From Algoriphagus limi (lineage in GTDB: Bacteria > Bacteroidota > Bacteroidia > Cytophagales > Cyclobacteriaceae), in NCBI RefSeq assembly GCF_024919275.1, contig NZ_JANWGH010000001.1, positions 1,248,296-1,312,295 of the forward strand: a DNA stretch of 64,000 bases. Reading direction: 5' to 3'. The position numbers were made by a program, and so were the translations under genes. Shown piece after piece: positions 1 through 8,554 of this stretch; the first letter of the stretch is position 1; each line of letters begins with the position of its first letter. Below the pieces are notes generated by a model. That model searched no databases and was not told the DNA's origin. It saw only the letters and a list, made by a program, of their open reading frames with translations.

Positions 1-1259
1 TTAGCCGTCAATTTGAAGACAGAGGTTATCAAAAAGTGGATTTTCAGGAGAATCCGGACATTTTCATTATCAACACATGCTCTGTGACCGAAAACGCAGA
101 CAAAAAGTGTAAGAAAATTGTCAAGGAGGCTAAAAAGATTTCCCCTAACTCTTATGTGGCCATTATCGGTTGCTATGCTCAATTGAAACCGACGGAGATT
201 TCAGAAATCCAAGGCGTGGATGCAGTTTTGGGTGCAGCTGAAAAATTCCGCCTTCTAGAATTATTGGGTGATTTTGCTAAAGAACAGGAAGCTAAAGTCT
301 TGGCAAGTGAAATTTCAGAAGCAAAATCCTTTAATAACGCATACTCAATCAATGACAGAACCCGGACTTTTCTGAAAGTTCAGGATGGATGCAATTATGG
401 TTGTGCGTTTTGTACAATTCCACTTGCACGTGGAAAGAGCCGAAGTAATACCATTGAATCCGTGTTGGAAGCTGCAAGAGAAATTTCCGCTACTGATGTG
501 AAAGAAGTTGTTTTGACTGGAGTCAATATTGGGGACTTTGGGATCGTAGATGGAAAAAGACAGGAGCGATTTGCGGATTTGGTTTTTGCTTTGGATGAAG
601 TGGAAGGAATCGATCGATTTAGGATTTCCTCCATCGAGCCAAATTTGTTAACCAATGAGATCATTGAATTTGTGTCCAAATCCAAGCGCTTTGTGCCTCA
701 CTTCCACATTCCCCTTCAATCAGGATCTAATACGATTCTTCGTAGGATGGGGAGACGCTATCTGCGGGAATTATATGAAGATCGAGTTTCCAAAATCAAA
801 AGATTAATGCCGCATGCTTGTATCGGTGTAGATGTGATTGTTGGGTTCCCGGGTGAAACAGATGAGTTGTTTTTGGAAACCTACAACTTCCTCAATGAAC
901 TCGATATTTCCTATCTCCATGTCTTCACCTATTCTGAAAGAGCAAATACCCGAGCTGTGGAAATGGATAGAGTCGTTCCCATGAAAAAACGAAACGAACG
1001 CTCCAAAATGCTTCGGATTCTTTCTGAGAAAAAGCGCAGAAAATTCTATGTGGAGAATCTAGGAAAAACTTACACGGTTCTTTTTGAAGAAGATATTGAG
1101 GATGGAAAAATGCATGGTTTCACAGAAAACTATATTCGCGTTGCTGCGAAATATGACCCAATGCTCATTAATGAGACCAAATTAGTCACGCTTGACCAAA
1201 TCAATCCATCTGGAAATGTAGAAGTTCTTGAGCCAGAGATGGTTTATGAAAAACATTGA
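1..1259 (+). CDS. mtaB: tRNA t6A37 methylthiotransferase MtaB (5' end cut off)
   Basis: Radical SAM enzyme that adds a methylthio group to N6-threonylcarbamoyladenosine at position 37 of ANN-decoding tRNAs. The reading frame is already open at base 3 (SRQFEDRGYQKVDF), so the GTG at 36 is internal and the true start lies left of the window. Visible parts are most of the N-terminal UPF0004 domain with the NTCSVT and IIGCYAQ cysteines, then the radical SAM CxxxCxxC motif (DGCNYGCAFC, around bases 384-413), the SAM barrel, and a C-terminal TRAM-like RNA-binding segment. Only about 25-30 N-terminal residues seem to be missing compared with the usual length. MtaB is preferred over MiaB or RimO from the overall pattern, including the NTCSVT sequence; a comparison of full sequences would settle it. 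Confidence 0.9.
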   Translation, partial: SRQFEDRGYQKVDFQENPDIFIINTCSVTENADKKCKKIVKEAKKISPNSYVAIIGCYAQLKPTEISEIQGVDAVLGAAEKFRLLELLGDFAKEQEAKVLASEISEAKSFNNAYSINDRTRTFLKVQDGCNYGCAFCTIPLARGKSRSNTIESVLEAAREISATDVKEVVLTGVNIGDFGIVDGKRQERFADLVFALDEVEGIDRFRISSIEPNLLTNEIIEFVSKSKRFVPHFHIPLQSGSNTILRRMGRRYLRELYEDRVSKIKRLMPHACIGVDVIVGFPGETDELFLETYNFLNELDISYLHVFTYSERANTRAVEMDRVVPMKKRNERSKMLRILSEKKRRKFYVENLGKTYTVLFEEDIEDGKMHGFTENYIRVAAKYDPMLINETKLVTLDQINPSGNVEVLEPEMVYEKH

Positions 1260-1467
1260 TAAAGTTGGCTTGAAGCCCCATTTATAAGATCTAACACTAA
1301 TATCATCACTTTTAAATATTTATATTCCAAGAAAGAGTAGCATCACATGGCGTTCCTCTTTTCTTTTTCAATCTCTACTTATCTGCTATCAAAAAATTGC
1401 TAAAAAGCCTTCTTTACCTTTCCCCTATTTTTTTTATAAATTCAGCTCATACTTAAATGAATTTTTT

Positions 1468-3480
1468 GTGAGCAAACATACTTTGACAATCATCAAGGAT
1501 GAACCGTGGCTGGAACCCTTCGCTCCAGCCATACAAAGCCGATTAGAGCGATATCATAAAGCCATACATGCTATTAACGAATCCATGGGAAGCATCCTGG
1601 AATTCGCCAATTTTCACACTTATTATGGAATTCATTTCGAACCTGTTCGGAATGGTTGGATTTATCGGGAATGGGCTCCTGCCGCACGCCAATTGTATTT
1701 GATGGGTGACTTTAATTGGTGGGATCGAAATTCCCATCCAATGAAACGGAATCATCGAGGTGATTGGGAAATTTTCCTCCCATACGATCAATATAAGCAC
1801 ACTTTTGTTCACCAAAGCAAAATCAAAGTGCGTGTCGTTGATGCCCAAGGACGTGACCTAGACCGAATTCCTGCCTATATCACAAGAGTGGTTCAGGATG
1901 AAAAAACGCATGATTTCACAGGGCAACTTTGGTTTCCTGATGAAGAATTTGAATGGGCAGATTCTGATTTTTCTTTAAAAGAAATAGCTCACATGCCTCT
2001 TATTTATGAGTGCCATGTAGGAATGGCTCAGGAAAAACTCGGAGTAGGAACTTACAAGGAATTTGAAAAAAGCATCCTTCCGCGAATCAAAGATGCTGGC
2101 TACAATGCCATTCAAATGATGGCAGTTATGGAACATCCATACTATGGATCCTTTGGCTACCATGTTTCCAACTTCTTTGCTCCCTCCTCTCGCTTTGGCA
2201 CTCCTGAAGAGCTCAAGTCTCTGATTAATACTGCTCACCAAATGGGAATTGCGGTAATCATGGATATCGTTCATTCTCATGCTGTAAAAAATGTGAATGA
2301 AGGATTGAATGAATTTGATGGAAGTGACCATCAATATTTTCATCCCGGAGAAAGAGGCTACCATGAAGGCTGGGATTCAAAGCTCTTTGACTATGGGAAA
2401 TGGGAAGTTCAGGAGTTCCTCTTATCCAATATCCGCTATTGGATGGATGAGTTTCATTTCGATGGATTCCGATTTGATGGAGCTACTTCCATGCTCTATC
2501 ACCACCATGGACATACCTCTTTCGATTCAGCAGAAAAATACTTTGATGAAGGAGTAGATCAAGATGCACTACTTTATTTCCAATTAGCCAATACCTTGAT
2601 TCACCAATTGAATCCCGATGCTATTTCTATAGCAGAGGAAGTAAGCGGGATGCCAGGACTTTGCAGAAAAATCGAAGATGGAGGAATCGGTTTTGATTTT
2701 AGGTTAGCTATGGGAATTCCTGACTATTGGATTAAGACCCTCAAGCATAAACTCGACGAGCAATGGGACTTGTTTGAATTATGGCATGAACTGACCAACC
2801 GGCCCAAAAAGGAAAAATCAATCGCTTATGCTGAAAGCCACGATCAAGCGCTAGTTGGAGACAAATCCTTGGCCTTTTGGCTGATGGATAAAGAAATGTA
2901 CACTTCCATGTCAGTTCTTGAACAGAACCTCGTCGTGGATCGGGGGATTGCAATTCACAAATTGATTCGAATGCTCACCCTTTCATTAGGAGGGGAAGGT
3001 TATTTGAATTTTATCGGGAATGAATTCGGACATCCGGAATGGGTAGATTTCCCAAGAGAAGGAAATAATTGGAGCTATCAATATGCCCGAAGGCAATGGT
3101 CCTTAGTAGACACCCCTCATCTTCGCTATCAACAATTGGACGCATGGGATAAGGCCATGATTCATTTGGCTAGAAAATATGAACTCTTAGCACAGCCACA
3201 TGCGACGCAATTATACTTGGAACCTAATAAGAAAATCCTTGCCTACGAACGTGGCGAACTAGTCTTTACCTTTTCCTTCCATCCTACTGATTCCTATTTT
3301 GGATTCCCTATGCCAATGCCAAAAGCTGGAGATTATCAGATCATTTTGCATTCTGACCAAAAGGAATTTGGTGGCTTCGAACGATTGGATAAAAAGCTTA
3401 TATACCCTACGGATAAGGAAAATAAAGTATCGCTTTACATTCCAAACCGGGTGGTGATGGTATTGAAAAGAAAGAAGTAA
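1468..3480 (+). CDS. glgB: 1,4-alpha-glucan branching enzyme, eukaryote-like GH13 type
   Basis: Cuts alpha-1,4 glucan chains and rejoins them as alpha-1,6 branches during glycogen synthesis. The 670-residue protein has an N-terminal CBM48-like domain (WIYREWAPAARQLYLMGDFN), a central GH13 barrel and a C-terminal all-beta amylase domain. The catalytic set is intact: nucleophile D337 in FDGFRFDGAT, acid/base E390 in AEEVSGMPG, and transition-state D459 in AESHDQ. The AEEVSGMPG pattern and the overall sequence resemble the plant/animal (GH13_8-like) branching enzymes more than the usual bacterial GlgB; that subfamily call comes from recognition alone. The start is GTG, with no closer in-frame ATG. 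No other glycogen gene lies in the window; the next gene is a CHAD protein. Confidence 0.93.
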   Translation: MSKHTLTIIKDEPWLEPFAPAIQSRLERYHKAIHAINESMGSILEFANFHTYYGIHFEPVRNGWIYREWAPAARQLYLMGDFNWWDRNSHPMKRNHRGDWEIFLPYDQYKHTFVHQSKIKVRVVDAQGRDLDRIPAYITRVVQDEKTHDFTGQLWFPDEEFEWADSDFSLKEIAHMPLIYECHVGMAQEKLGVGTYKEFEKSILPRIKDAGYNAIQMMAVMEHPYYGSFGYHVSNFFAPSSRFGTPEELKSLINTAHQMGIAVIMDIVHSHAVKNVNEGLNEFDGSDHQYFHPGERGYHEGWDSKLFDYGKWEVQEFLLSNIRYWMDEFHFDGFRFDGATSMLYHHHGHTSFDSAEKYFDEGVDQDALLYFQLANTLIHQLNPDAISIAEEVSGMPGLCRKIEDGGIGFDFRLAMGIPDYWIKTLKHKLDEQWDLFELWHELTNRPKKEKSIAYAESHDQALVGDKSLAFWLMDKEMYTSMSVLEQNLVVDRGIAIHKLIRMLTLSLGGEGYLNFIGNEFGHPEWVDFPREGNNWSYQYARRQWSLVDTPHLRYQQLDAWDKAMIHLARKYELLAQPHATQLYLEPNKKILAYERGELVFTFSFHPTDSYFGFPMPMPKAGDYQIILHSDQKEFGGFERLDKKLIYPTDKENKVSLYIPNRVVMVLKRKK

Positions 3481-3558
3481 AAAGCTAGAATTGATCATTT
3501 CAGACTTTTCTACACCAATATGAGTATATCAACTTCTTAATAATTCAACCCCATATGG

Positions 3559-4311
3559 ATGAAAAAGAACTTGCTGAATTCTTATGTAAGTAAACTGCTT
3601 GAATCAATCGAAAAGCAGCTTTCATCCTATCTGAAAGAAAAAGACCCCGAATGTCTTCATAAGCTTCGGGTGGAAATCAAAAAAATCAAAGCCATCAATT
3701 CCTTCGCTCGAAAAATCTACGAGCGAGATTTCAATTCTGAATTACTCAAGCCTTTATTTAAAAAAGCAGGGGAAATCAGAGAGACAGAATTGACTATTCA
3801 ACTTCTCAAATCACTTTCACCCTCTCCGAATAACCTTATTTCAAAAGCTGAGTCCCAAAAAAGCGAACTTGTGCTTCAATTTTTAAGCTCTGGGTCAGAA
3901 TATTTCCAAGCAATTTCGGAATACAGGAATGAACTTAGATTTCCTGAAAAACTCGGAGATAAAAAAGTCATCAAAGAATTCTTTGACAAGGCGAAAGATA
4001 ATGCTCAAAAAATCCTTCTAGGATATGATCGAGAAGGAATGCATACCTATCGAAGAAAAATCAAAAACCTGGTCTACATCTACGACGTCCTACCCAAAAA
4101 ACTGCAAGAGGAAATTGATTTAGATAAAAAGCTAATCCTAAAGCAACAACATCAACTTGGGGAATGGCATGACTTATATGTTGCAGTTCAGATTCTTTCT
4201 AGCCTTAAAATCTCCAATGGTGCACAAGAATCCATCGAAAAACTGAAGGTAGGTGAGGAAGAACAATTCCGAATAGTCCTTGAGAAAATCAGATCGAAAT
4301 TTCAATTATGA
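3559..4311 (+). CDS. CHAD domain protein
   Basis: A 250-residue, alpha-helical, highly charged cytosolic protein made of one CHAD domain. The two conserved basic motifs are visible: CLHKLRVEIKKIKA (H34, R37) and, in the second half, GMHTYRRKIKNLVYIYDVL (H162). CHAD domains are known to bind inorganic polyphosphate and localise to polyphosphate granules, and many are fused to or lie beside CYTH triphosphatases; no CYTH partner is present here. It follows the branching enzyme by about 80 bp on the same strand, so a link between glycogen and polyphosphate stores is possible but inferred. The ATG at 3559 fits the family length; an ATG at 3555 is in another frame. Confidence 0.85.
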   Translation: MKKNLLNSYVSKLLESIEKQLSSYLKEKDPECLHKLRVEIKKIKAINSFARKIYERDFNSELLKPLFKKAGEIRETELTIQLLKSLSPSPNNLISKAESQKSELVLQFLSSGSEYFQAISEYRNELRFPEKLGDKKVIKEFFDKAKDNAQKILLGYDREGMHTYRRKIKNLVYIYDVLPKKLQEEIDLDKKLILKQQHQLGEWHDLYVAVQILSSLKISNGAQESIEKLKVGEEEQFRIVLEKIRSKFQL

Positions 4312-4409
4312 TTGATACTGAAAGCTAGGGACTTCGAACTAATCAGGACTCCTACTTTTTAATTCCCTACCTTAAAGGGCTAAATCACTTCTGCTCAATC
4401 CCACTCACC

Positions 4410-5585
4410 ATGAAAAAAAGCATTTTTGTAGTTTTACTTTTATTGACAAATCTATTCCCAGCTTATTCTCAAAGCCCGGAAGAATTCATAATCGGAACTA
4501 GACACCAAATTTTTTCGAATGTTTTAGAAGAGGAAAGATCCTATTGGGTGAGTTTGCCTCAATCCTATCATTCACCCTACTCTTCCTATAAAGAATACCC
4601 TATACTAATTATCCTAGATGGAAACGCCTTCTTTAGACATATTTCAGGAATGGTGGATTTCATGAGTGCTGATTCCTATAGGAACAGACGTATTCCAGAA
4701 ATGATAGTCGTAGCAGTTGAGAATGTAAATAGAAATCGAGATTTTACTCCAGATAAAATAATCACTCGTAGACCTAATGATTTTGGCGGAGGAGATAATT
4801 TTTTGAGATTTCTTGAAGAGGAACTGATTCCAGAAATAGATCAAGAATACCGCACAATCCCTTATCGAATTCTTTTTGGCCACTCACTTGGAGGCTTATT
4901 GGCTACGCACGCATATATGAAGGAAAACACTCTTTTTAATGCTTTTATCGCAGCGGACCCAAGTCTAGGTTCCTGGGATGCTGAGACCATGGATCAGAAA
5001 CTTGAAAAGCTGACACAAAACTCTTTTGATCGATTTATCTATATAGCTACTGCGAATTGGGGTAAAAGAAACATTCGCAACCGAGATAGACATGTGCGAT
5101 TATATGAATCCTTTCATGCAAAAAGTGAGGTTGAATTTCCGGGAGAATTAGAATATTTTGAAGATGAAAATCATGCCTTGGTTCCTTCTATTGCATTTTA
5201 CAAGGGGATCTCTTCGGTTTTTGAGGGATATGGTATCGATTATCGGGAAATTCAAAATGTAGATCAGTTACACAAACATTTTTCTATTCTGTCCGATCGC
5301 CTTTCTTTCCAATTTCTTCCAACTGAAGCACTTGTAAATCAATTGGGTTACAGCTTTTTGAGAAGGAATGATGAAACAGAAAAAAGAAAAGCAATTGAGT
5401 TTTTTCAATTGAACACTAAAAATTATCCCAGATCCTATAATGCCTTTGATAGTTTGGCTGAAGCTTTTGAAGGTGTCGGAGATACGGATAAAGCAATCAT
5501 AAACTATCAGAAATCCCTTGAGCTTAACCCTAATAATAGCCATGCTTCCGAGAGAATAGCTACTCTGGAAGCATCAAAAAACTAA
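4410..5585 (+). CDS. secreted alpha/beta-hydrolase (esterase D-like) with C-terminal TPR
   Basis: A 391-residue exported serine hydrolase. Residues 1-21 form a Sec signal peptide ending PAYSQ-S. The hydrolase fold (about 25-285) resembles the enterochelin esterase/esterase D family, with nucleophile S159 in FGHSLGG, an acid near AADPSLG, and a His in DENHALVPS. The last roughly 45 residues (AFDSLAEAFEGVGDTDKA followed by YQKSLELNP) form at least one tetratricopeptide repeat, a common C-terminal addition in Bacteroidota members of this family. Substrate unknown; ester or peptide substrates outside the cytoplasm are likely. The stop codon is directly followed by the ATG of a second hydrolase, so the two are co-transcribed. 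Confidence 0.85.
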   Translation: MKKSIFVVLLLLTNLFPAYSQSPEEFIIGTRHQIFSNVLEEERSYWVSLPQSYHSPYSSYKEYPILIILDGNAFFRHISGMVDFMSADSYRNRRIPEMIVVAVENVNRNRDFTPDKIITRRPNDFGGGDNFLRFLEEELIPEIDQEYRTIPYRILFGHSLGGLLATHAYMKENTLFNAFIAADPSLGSWDAETMDQKLEKLTQNSFDRFIYIATANWGKRNIRNRDRHVRLYESFHAKSEVEFPGELEYFEDENHALVPSIAFYKGISSVFEGYGIDYREIQNVDQLHKHFSILSDRLSFQFLPTEALVNQLGYSFLRRNDETEKRKAIEFFQLNTKNYPRSYNAFDSLAEAFEGVGDTDKAIINYQKSLELNPNNSHASERIATLEASKN

Positions 5586-6425
5586 ATGCAATCAATGGAA
5601 TCCAAATCAAGGCTTATATTCATATCCATCCTTTCACTAATCCTTCAACCTGTTTTGGCTCAAGAAACCATTTGCCTTTCACCTACCCAATCTCACAAAA
5701 TTGATTCTGAGTTTTTAAAGGAAACCCGTGAATATTGGGTTGCACTTCCTCTGAATTACTCTGACTCGATTTCTTACCCAGTTATCTTTGTATTAGACGC
5801 TGAATGGAGATTTGAATTGGTTCGGCAGATCGCCTTTGATCTAGGTGGCCATCACAAAATAGATCGATCAATAATTGTTGGGATCCCTCATATAGAAGTT
5901 GAAAAGAAAAGAGGACAGGATTTAACATTTAGCCATTCCAAGATTGAATTCGATGGGGATATAGTGGACTGGTACGATGACAGCAATTCAGGCGGAGCAG
6001 AAAAATTTTATGATTTTCTCACCAAAGAACTGATTCCTGATCTATCAAATAATTATCCAATAAATAATCATCATACGCTGATTGGTCATTCCTATGGAGG
6101 ATATTTCGGGGCCTATATATTAGATCGTCAACATCCTTTTGAAATACTCCATTTGTACGATCCTTCTATTTGGTATAGTGATGGCGAGGTTACTCGAAAG
6201 CTAAAAAGCAACCCATCGATTAAACCTGTAAAAATCCACCTTACCTACCAAGGTAAGCCTGCTTTTCATCGAGAAAAAATAGAAGAATTCATCCAAGAGC
6301 TAGAAAAACAAAAAGAAAGCATCTCTCTTTCGGTTGAATTTTATGAACTTGAAAATCATTTTTCTATTTTTCTAGATAGCTTTTACAAGGGAATTCAACT
6401 GACAAATCACCCAGAAAAGAAATAG
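5586..6425 (+). CDS. secreted alpha/beta-hydrolase, paralogue of the preceding gene without TPR
   Basis: A 279-residue exported serine hydrolase of the same esterase D-like family as its upstream neighbour. It shares the YWVALP start of the mature domain, the strand-plus-elbow IGHSYGG (nucleophile S169) and the terminal LENHFSIFLDSFYKGI containing the catalytic His, but stops there and has no TPR extension. The signal peptide is residues 1-25 or so, ending PVLAQ-E; a second ATG at 5595 would give a slightly shorter signal. It begins on the base after the upstream stop, so translation is probably coupled. A tandem duplication followed by loss or gain of the TPR tail explains the pair. Substrate unknown. 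Confidence 0.82.
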   Translation: MQSMESKSRLIFISILSLILQPVLAQETICLSPTQSHKIDSEFLKETREYWVALPLNYSDSISYPVIFVLDAEWRFELVRQIAFDLGGHHKIDRSIIVGIPHIEVEKKRGQDLTFSHSKIEFDGDIVDWYDDSNSGGAEKFYDFLTKELIPDLSNNYPINNHHTLIGHSYGGYFGAYILDRQHPFEILHLYDPSIWYSDGEVTRKLKSNPSIKPVKIHLTYQGKPAFHREKIEEFIQELEKQKESISLSVEFYELENHFSIFLDSFYKGIQLTNHPEKK

Positions 6426-6446
6426 TTTTTTAAAGACCAGAGAATT

Positions 6447-7277
6447 ATGAAAGGAGTCACAAGCATACTAATCTTCGCTCTCTTACTTTCAATTGGTTGC
6501 CAACCCCTTAAGCTCCCTGAGGAAAAATATTATCAGTTTTTATTCAAAAAAGATCATACCTATGAAAACGATGAGCTCCAGATCAGGCTTTCAAATCCAG
6601 TCATGGCTCCTCTTCGTGTGTGGTTGAGCACATCATATTCTCCCCTTCAAGACAAATTTGACGCGCTAAACCCAATTGTAATCCAAGAAAAGCAAGACAC
6701 ACTTTTGATTTTTTCTGAACTCATGGAATTTCAAGATGACATTGCCTACAAAATTTCTTTAGGAGATCCATACAAGGAAATCGAAGACACTTCTATCGAG
6801 CTCCCTTTTCCGAAAGGAAAATCATATAAAGTCATTCAGGGAAATAACACCAATTTTACCCATAGTTCAAATTACTCTCGCTACGCCTTAGATTTCAAAT
6901 TTCAAATAGGCGATACCGTGGTCTCAGTTTCGGATGGCTATGTGGTAGGTGTGATAGATCAATACGAGCAAGGAGGACCTGATCCCGCATGGAGACCTTA
7001 CAGCAACTTCATCACAATCTATGACCGAGAATCAGGTCGTTTTTTCCAATATGTACATTTGAAGCAAAATGGAAGTCTTGTCAAGGTAGGGGATCAAATA
7101 AGTAGCGGGCAACCTATCGGCTTATCTGGAAATACAGGACAGACAACCGAGCCTCACCTTCATTTCAACTGTCTGAAGCCTATAAATGCTGAGGGTGAGA
7201 TGATTTCCCACCCTGTAGAATTTGTAGAAGGATACGATGGAAAAAAGATCAAAAAGGGAGATGTTCTAAGAAAATAA
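6447..7277 (+). CDS. M23 family metallopeptidase lipoprotein
   Basis: A 276-residue predicted lipoprotein with a lipobox LSIG-C18 and an M23 (LytM-like) zinc peptidase domain in the C-terminal half. Candidate zinc ligands are H139 in FTHSSNYSRYALDF, D149 in the same motif and H239 of HLH, with H237 as the catalytic His. M23 enzymes cut peptide cross-links of peptidoglycan or glycine-rich peptides. The N-terminal half (20-130) has no family I recognise and is predicted to be beta-rich. It lies 21 bp after the second esterase, forming a three-gene run of cell-envelope hydrolases. Because the key residues are present the enzyme is probably active; the target is unknown. Confidence 0.88.
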   Translation: MKGVTSILIFALLLSIGCQPLKLPEEKYYQFLFKKDHTYENDELQIRLSNPVMAPLRVWLSTSYSPLQDKFDALNPIVIQEKQDTLLIFSELMEFQDDIAYKISLGDPYKEIEDTSIELPFPKGKSYKVIQGNNTNFTHSSNYSRYALDFKFQIGDTVVSVSDGYVVGVIDQYEQGGPDPAWRPYSNFITIYDRESGRFFQYVHLKQNGSLVKVGDQISSGQPIGLSGNTGQTTEPHLHFNCLKPINAEGEMISHPVEFVEGYDGKKIKKGDVLRK

Positions 7278-7422
7278 ACTCTTTTTTTAGCAATCCATCC
7301 ATCTTTGAAGGGGATAAAATAGACAGATAAAAAATTCCATTGGGGTAAAGAGGAAATCAAAGCATTTTTTAAAAATCCTCCGAATATCTTCTTAAATTAA
7401 ACTTAAACTTCAAACACATTCC

Positions 7423-8292
7423 ATGCCTCGATGTGCCTTCCTTTCCATAGCCAATACTGAGGGTTGGTTTATTGACGACGATCTTGTTCATCCTTTCCTG
7501 AAAGATGTTGGGTGGGAAATCAAAAATATCCCATGGAATCAGGAAACTAATTGGAATGATTTCGACCTAGTAGTCATCCGAAGCCCTTGGGATTATCAGC
7601 AGCATATAGATGAGTTCATGAAGGTGCTTGCTACAATTGATCTGTCCTCTGCCACCCTTCTCAATTCCTTGGAAATTGTAAGATGGAACATCCACAAAAA
7701 TTACCTTTTTGAACTGGAGGAAAAGGGAGTTGAATTGGTGCCAACAATCCGGTTTCAAAAGTTGGATTCATTTCAGATCGAGGAAGCATTCGCTAAATTC
7801 GATACCGGAGAAATCGTAGTAAAACCTTTAATTGGGGCGAATGCAGATGATACATTTTGGCTTAAAAAATCAAATCAGGATGATTGGCAAAAAGCATTGG
7901 ATGTTTTCCAAAACAAAGAAGGGATGATTCAGCCTTTTATGCAATCTGTGGTTGATGAGGGAGAATTTTCCCTGATGTATTTTCAAGGACATCTTAGCCA
8001 TACTATCCTGAAAACAGTTGGAGCAGGAGATTTCAGGGTTCAAGAAGAGCATGGAGGTGGCGTGATAGCTATCCAAAGTCCCGAATCCTGCATTATTGCT
8101 GCTGGTGAAAAAGCAATGGCTGCTTTACCACAAAAGCCTTTTTATGCACGTGTGGATTTAGTAAGAACAGCCCAGAACTCAATGGCTCTTATGGAATTGG
8201 AGCTTATAGAACCTTGTCTCTATTTTCGGTTTGACAGGCACTCTCCTGAGCGATTTGCAAATTATTTGGATGAATATTGGAAAGGATATTAG
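7423..8292 (+). CDS. ATP-grasp domain protein
   Basis: A 289-residue cytosolic protein resembling the ATP-grasp family that includes DcsG and glutathione-synthetase-like ligases. The N-terminal segment IRSPWDYQQHIDEF is a hallmark of this group; the ATP-grasp core shows EIVVKPLIGANADDTFWL (nucleotide-binding Lys), EGMIQPFMQSV, the EFSLMYFQG strand, and the metal-binding end MELELIEPCLYFRF. Members join a carboxylate to an amine or thiol using ATP, but the substrate here cannot be read from sequence or neighbours. It stands alone, about 145 bp after the M23 gene. A short inverted repeat TGGAAAT/ATTTCCA with a 6-base loop (8293-8312) directly follows the stop and has no T-tract. Confidence 0.8.
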   Translation: MPRCAFLSIANTEGWFIDDDLVHPFLKDVGWEIKNIPWNQETNWNDFDLVVIRSPWDYQQHIDEFMKVLATIDLSSATLLNSLEIVRWNIHKNYLFELEEKGVELVPTIRFQKLDSFQIEEAFAKFDTGEIVVKPLIGANADDTFWLKKSNQDDWQKALDVFQNKEGMIQPFMQSVVDEGEFSLMYFQGHLSHTILKTVGAGDFRVQEEHGGGVIAIQSPESCIIAAGEKAMAALPQKPFYARVDLVRTAQNSMALMELELIEPCLYFRFDRHSPERFANYLDEYWKGY

Positions 8293-8353
8293 TGGAAATA
8301 AACCAATTTCCATAATGGATTAAAGATCAATTACTCAAAAACCAAACAGCCCT

Positions 8354-8536
8354 ATGAAATATAAAGTACATAAACTCGAGGTCAACCGTGACAATATGCA
8401 AGAAAAGCTAGAATGGTTTTTAAATAGGCTGGATGGAGAAATTGTTTCTGTTATACCAAACGTCCGCCCAACCTTCCAATTCATGGGAGCTACTGCAAAA
8501 GTTGACTATCTGTTGATAGTTGAAAAGCTCGGCTAA
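8354..8536 (+). CDS. small conserved-looking protein of 60 residues
   Basis: A 60-residue protein with no signal or membrane segment, on the same strand as the ATP-grasp gene and 61 bp after it. It has a charged helix (VNRDNMQEKLEWFLNRLDG) followed by two strands (EIVSVIPNV and KVDYLLIVEKLG), a layout like the small DUF4177-type alpha/beta proteins. I do not recognise a function. Balanced amino-acid use, lack of any overlapping gene and a convergent neighbour whose stop lies 18 bp away support a real gene; a search for homologues of the same length would confirm it. Confidence 0.6.
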   Translation: MKYKVHKLEVNRDNMQEKLEWFLNRLDGEIVSVIPNVRPTFQFMGATAKVDYLLIVEKLG

Positions 8537-8554
8537 GTAGGCTTTGAAAAACCT

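Noticed and set aside
1260..1467. Gap between mtaB and glgB checked for RNA genes or terminators
   Set aside because: Only a weak imperfect hairpin (AGAAAGAG against CTCTTTTCT around 1334-1370) is present; no tRNA-like fold, no convincing terminator or promoter.
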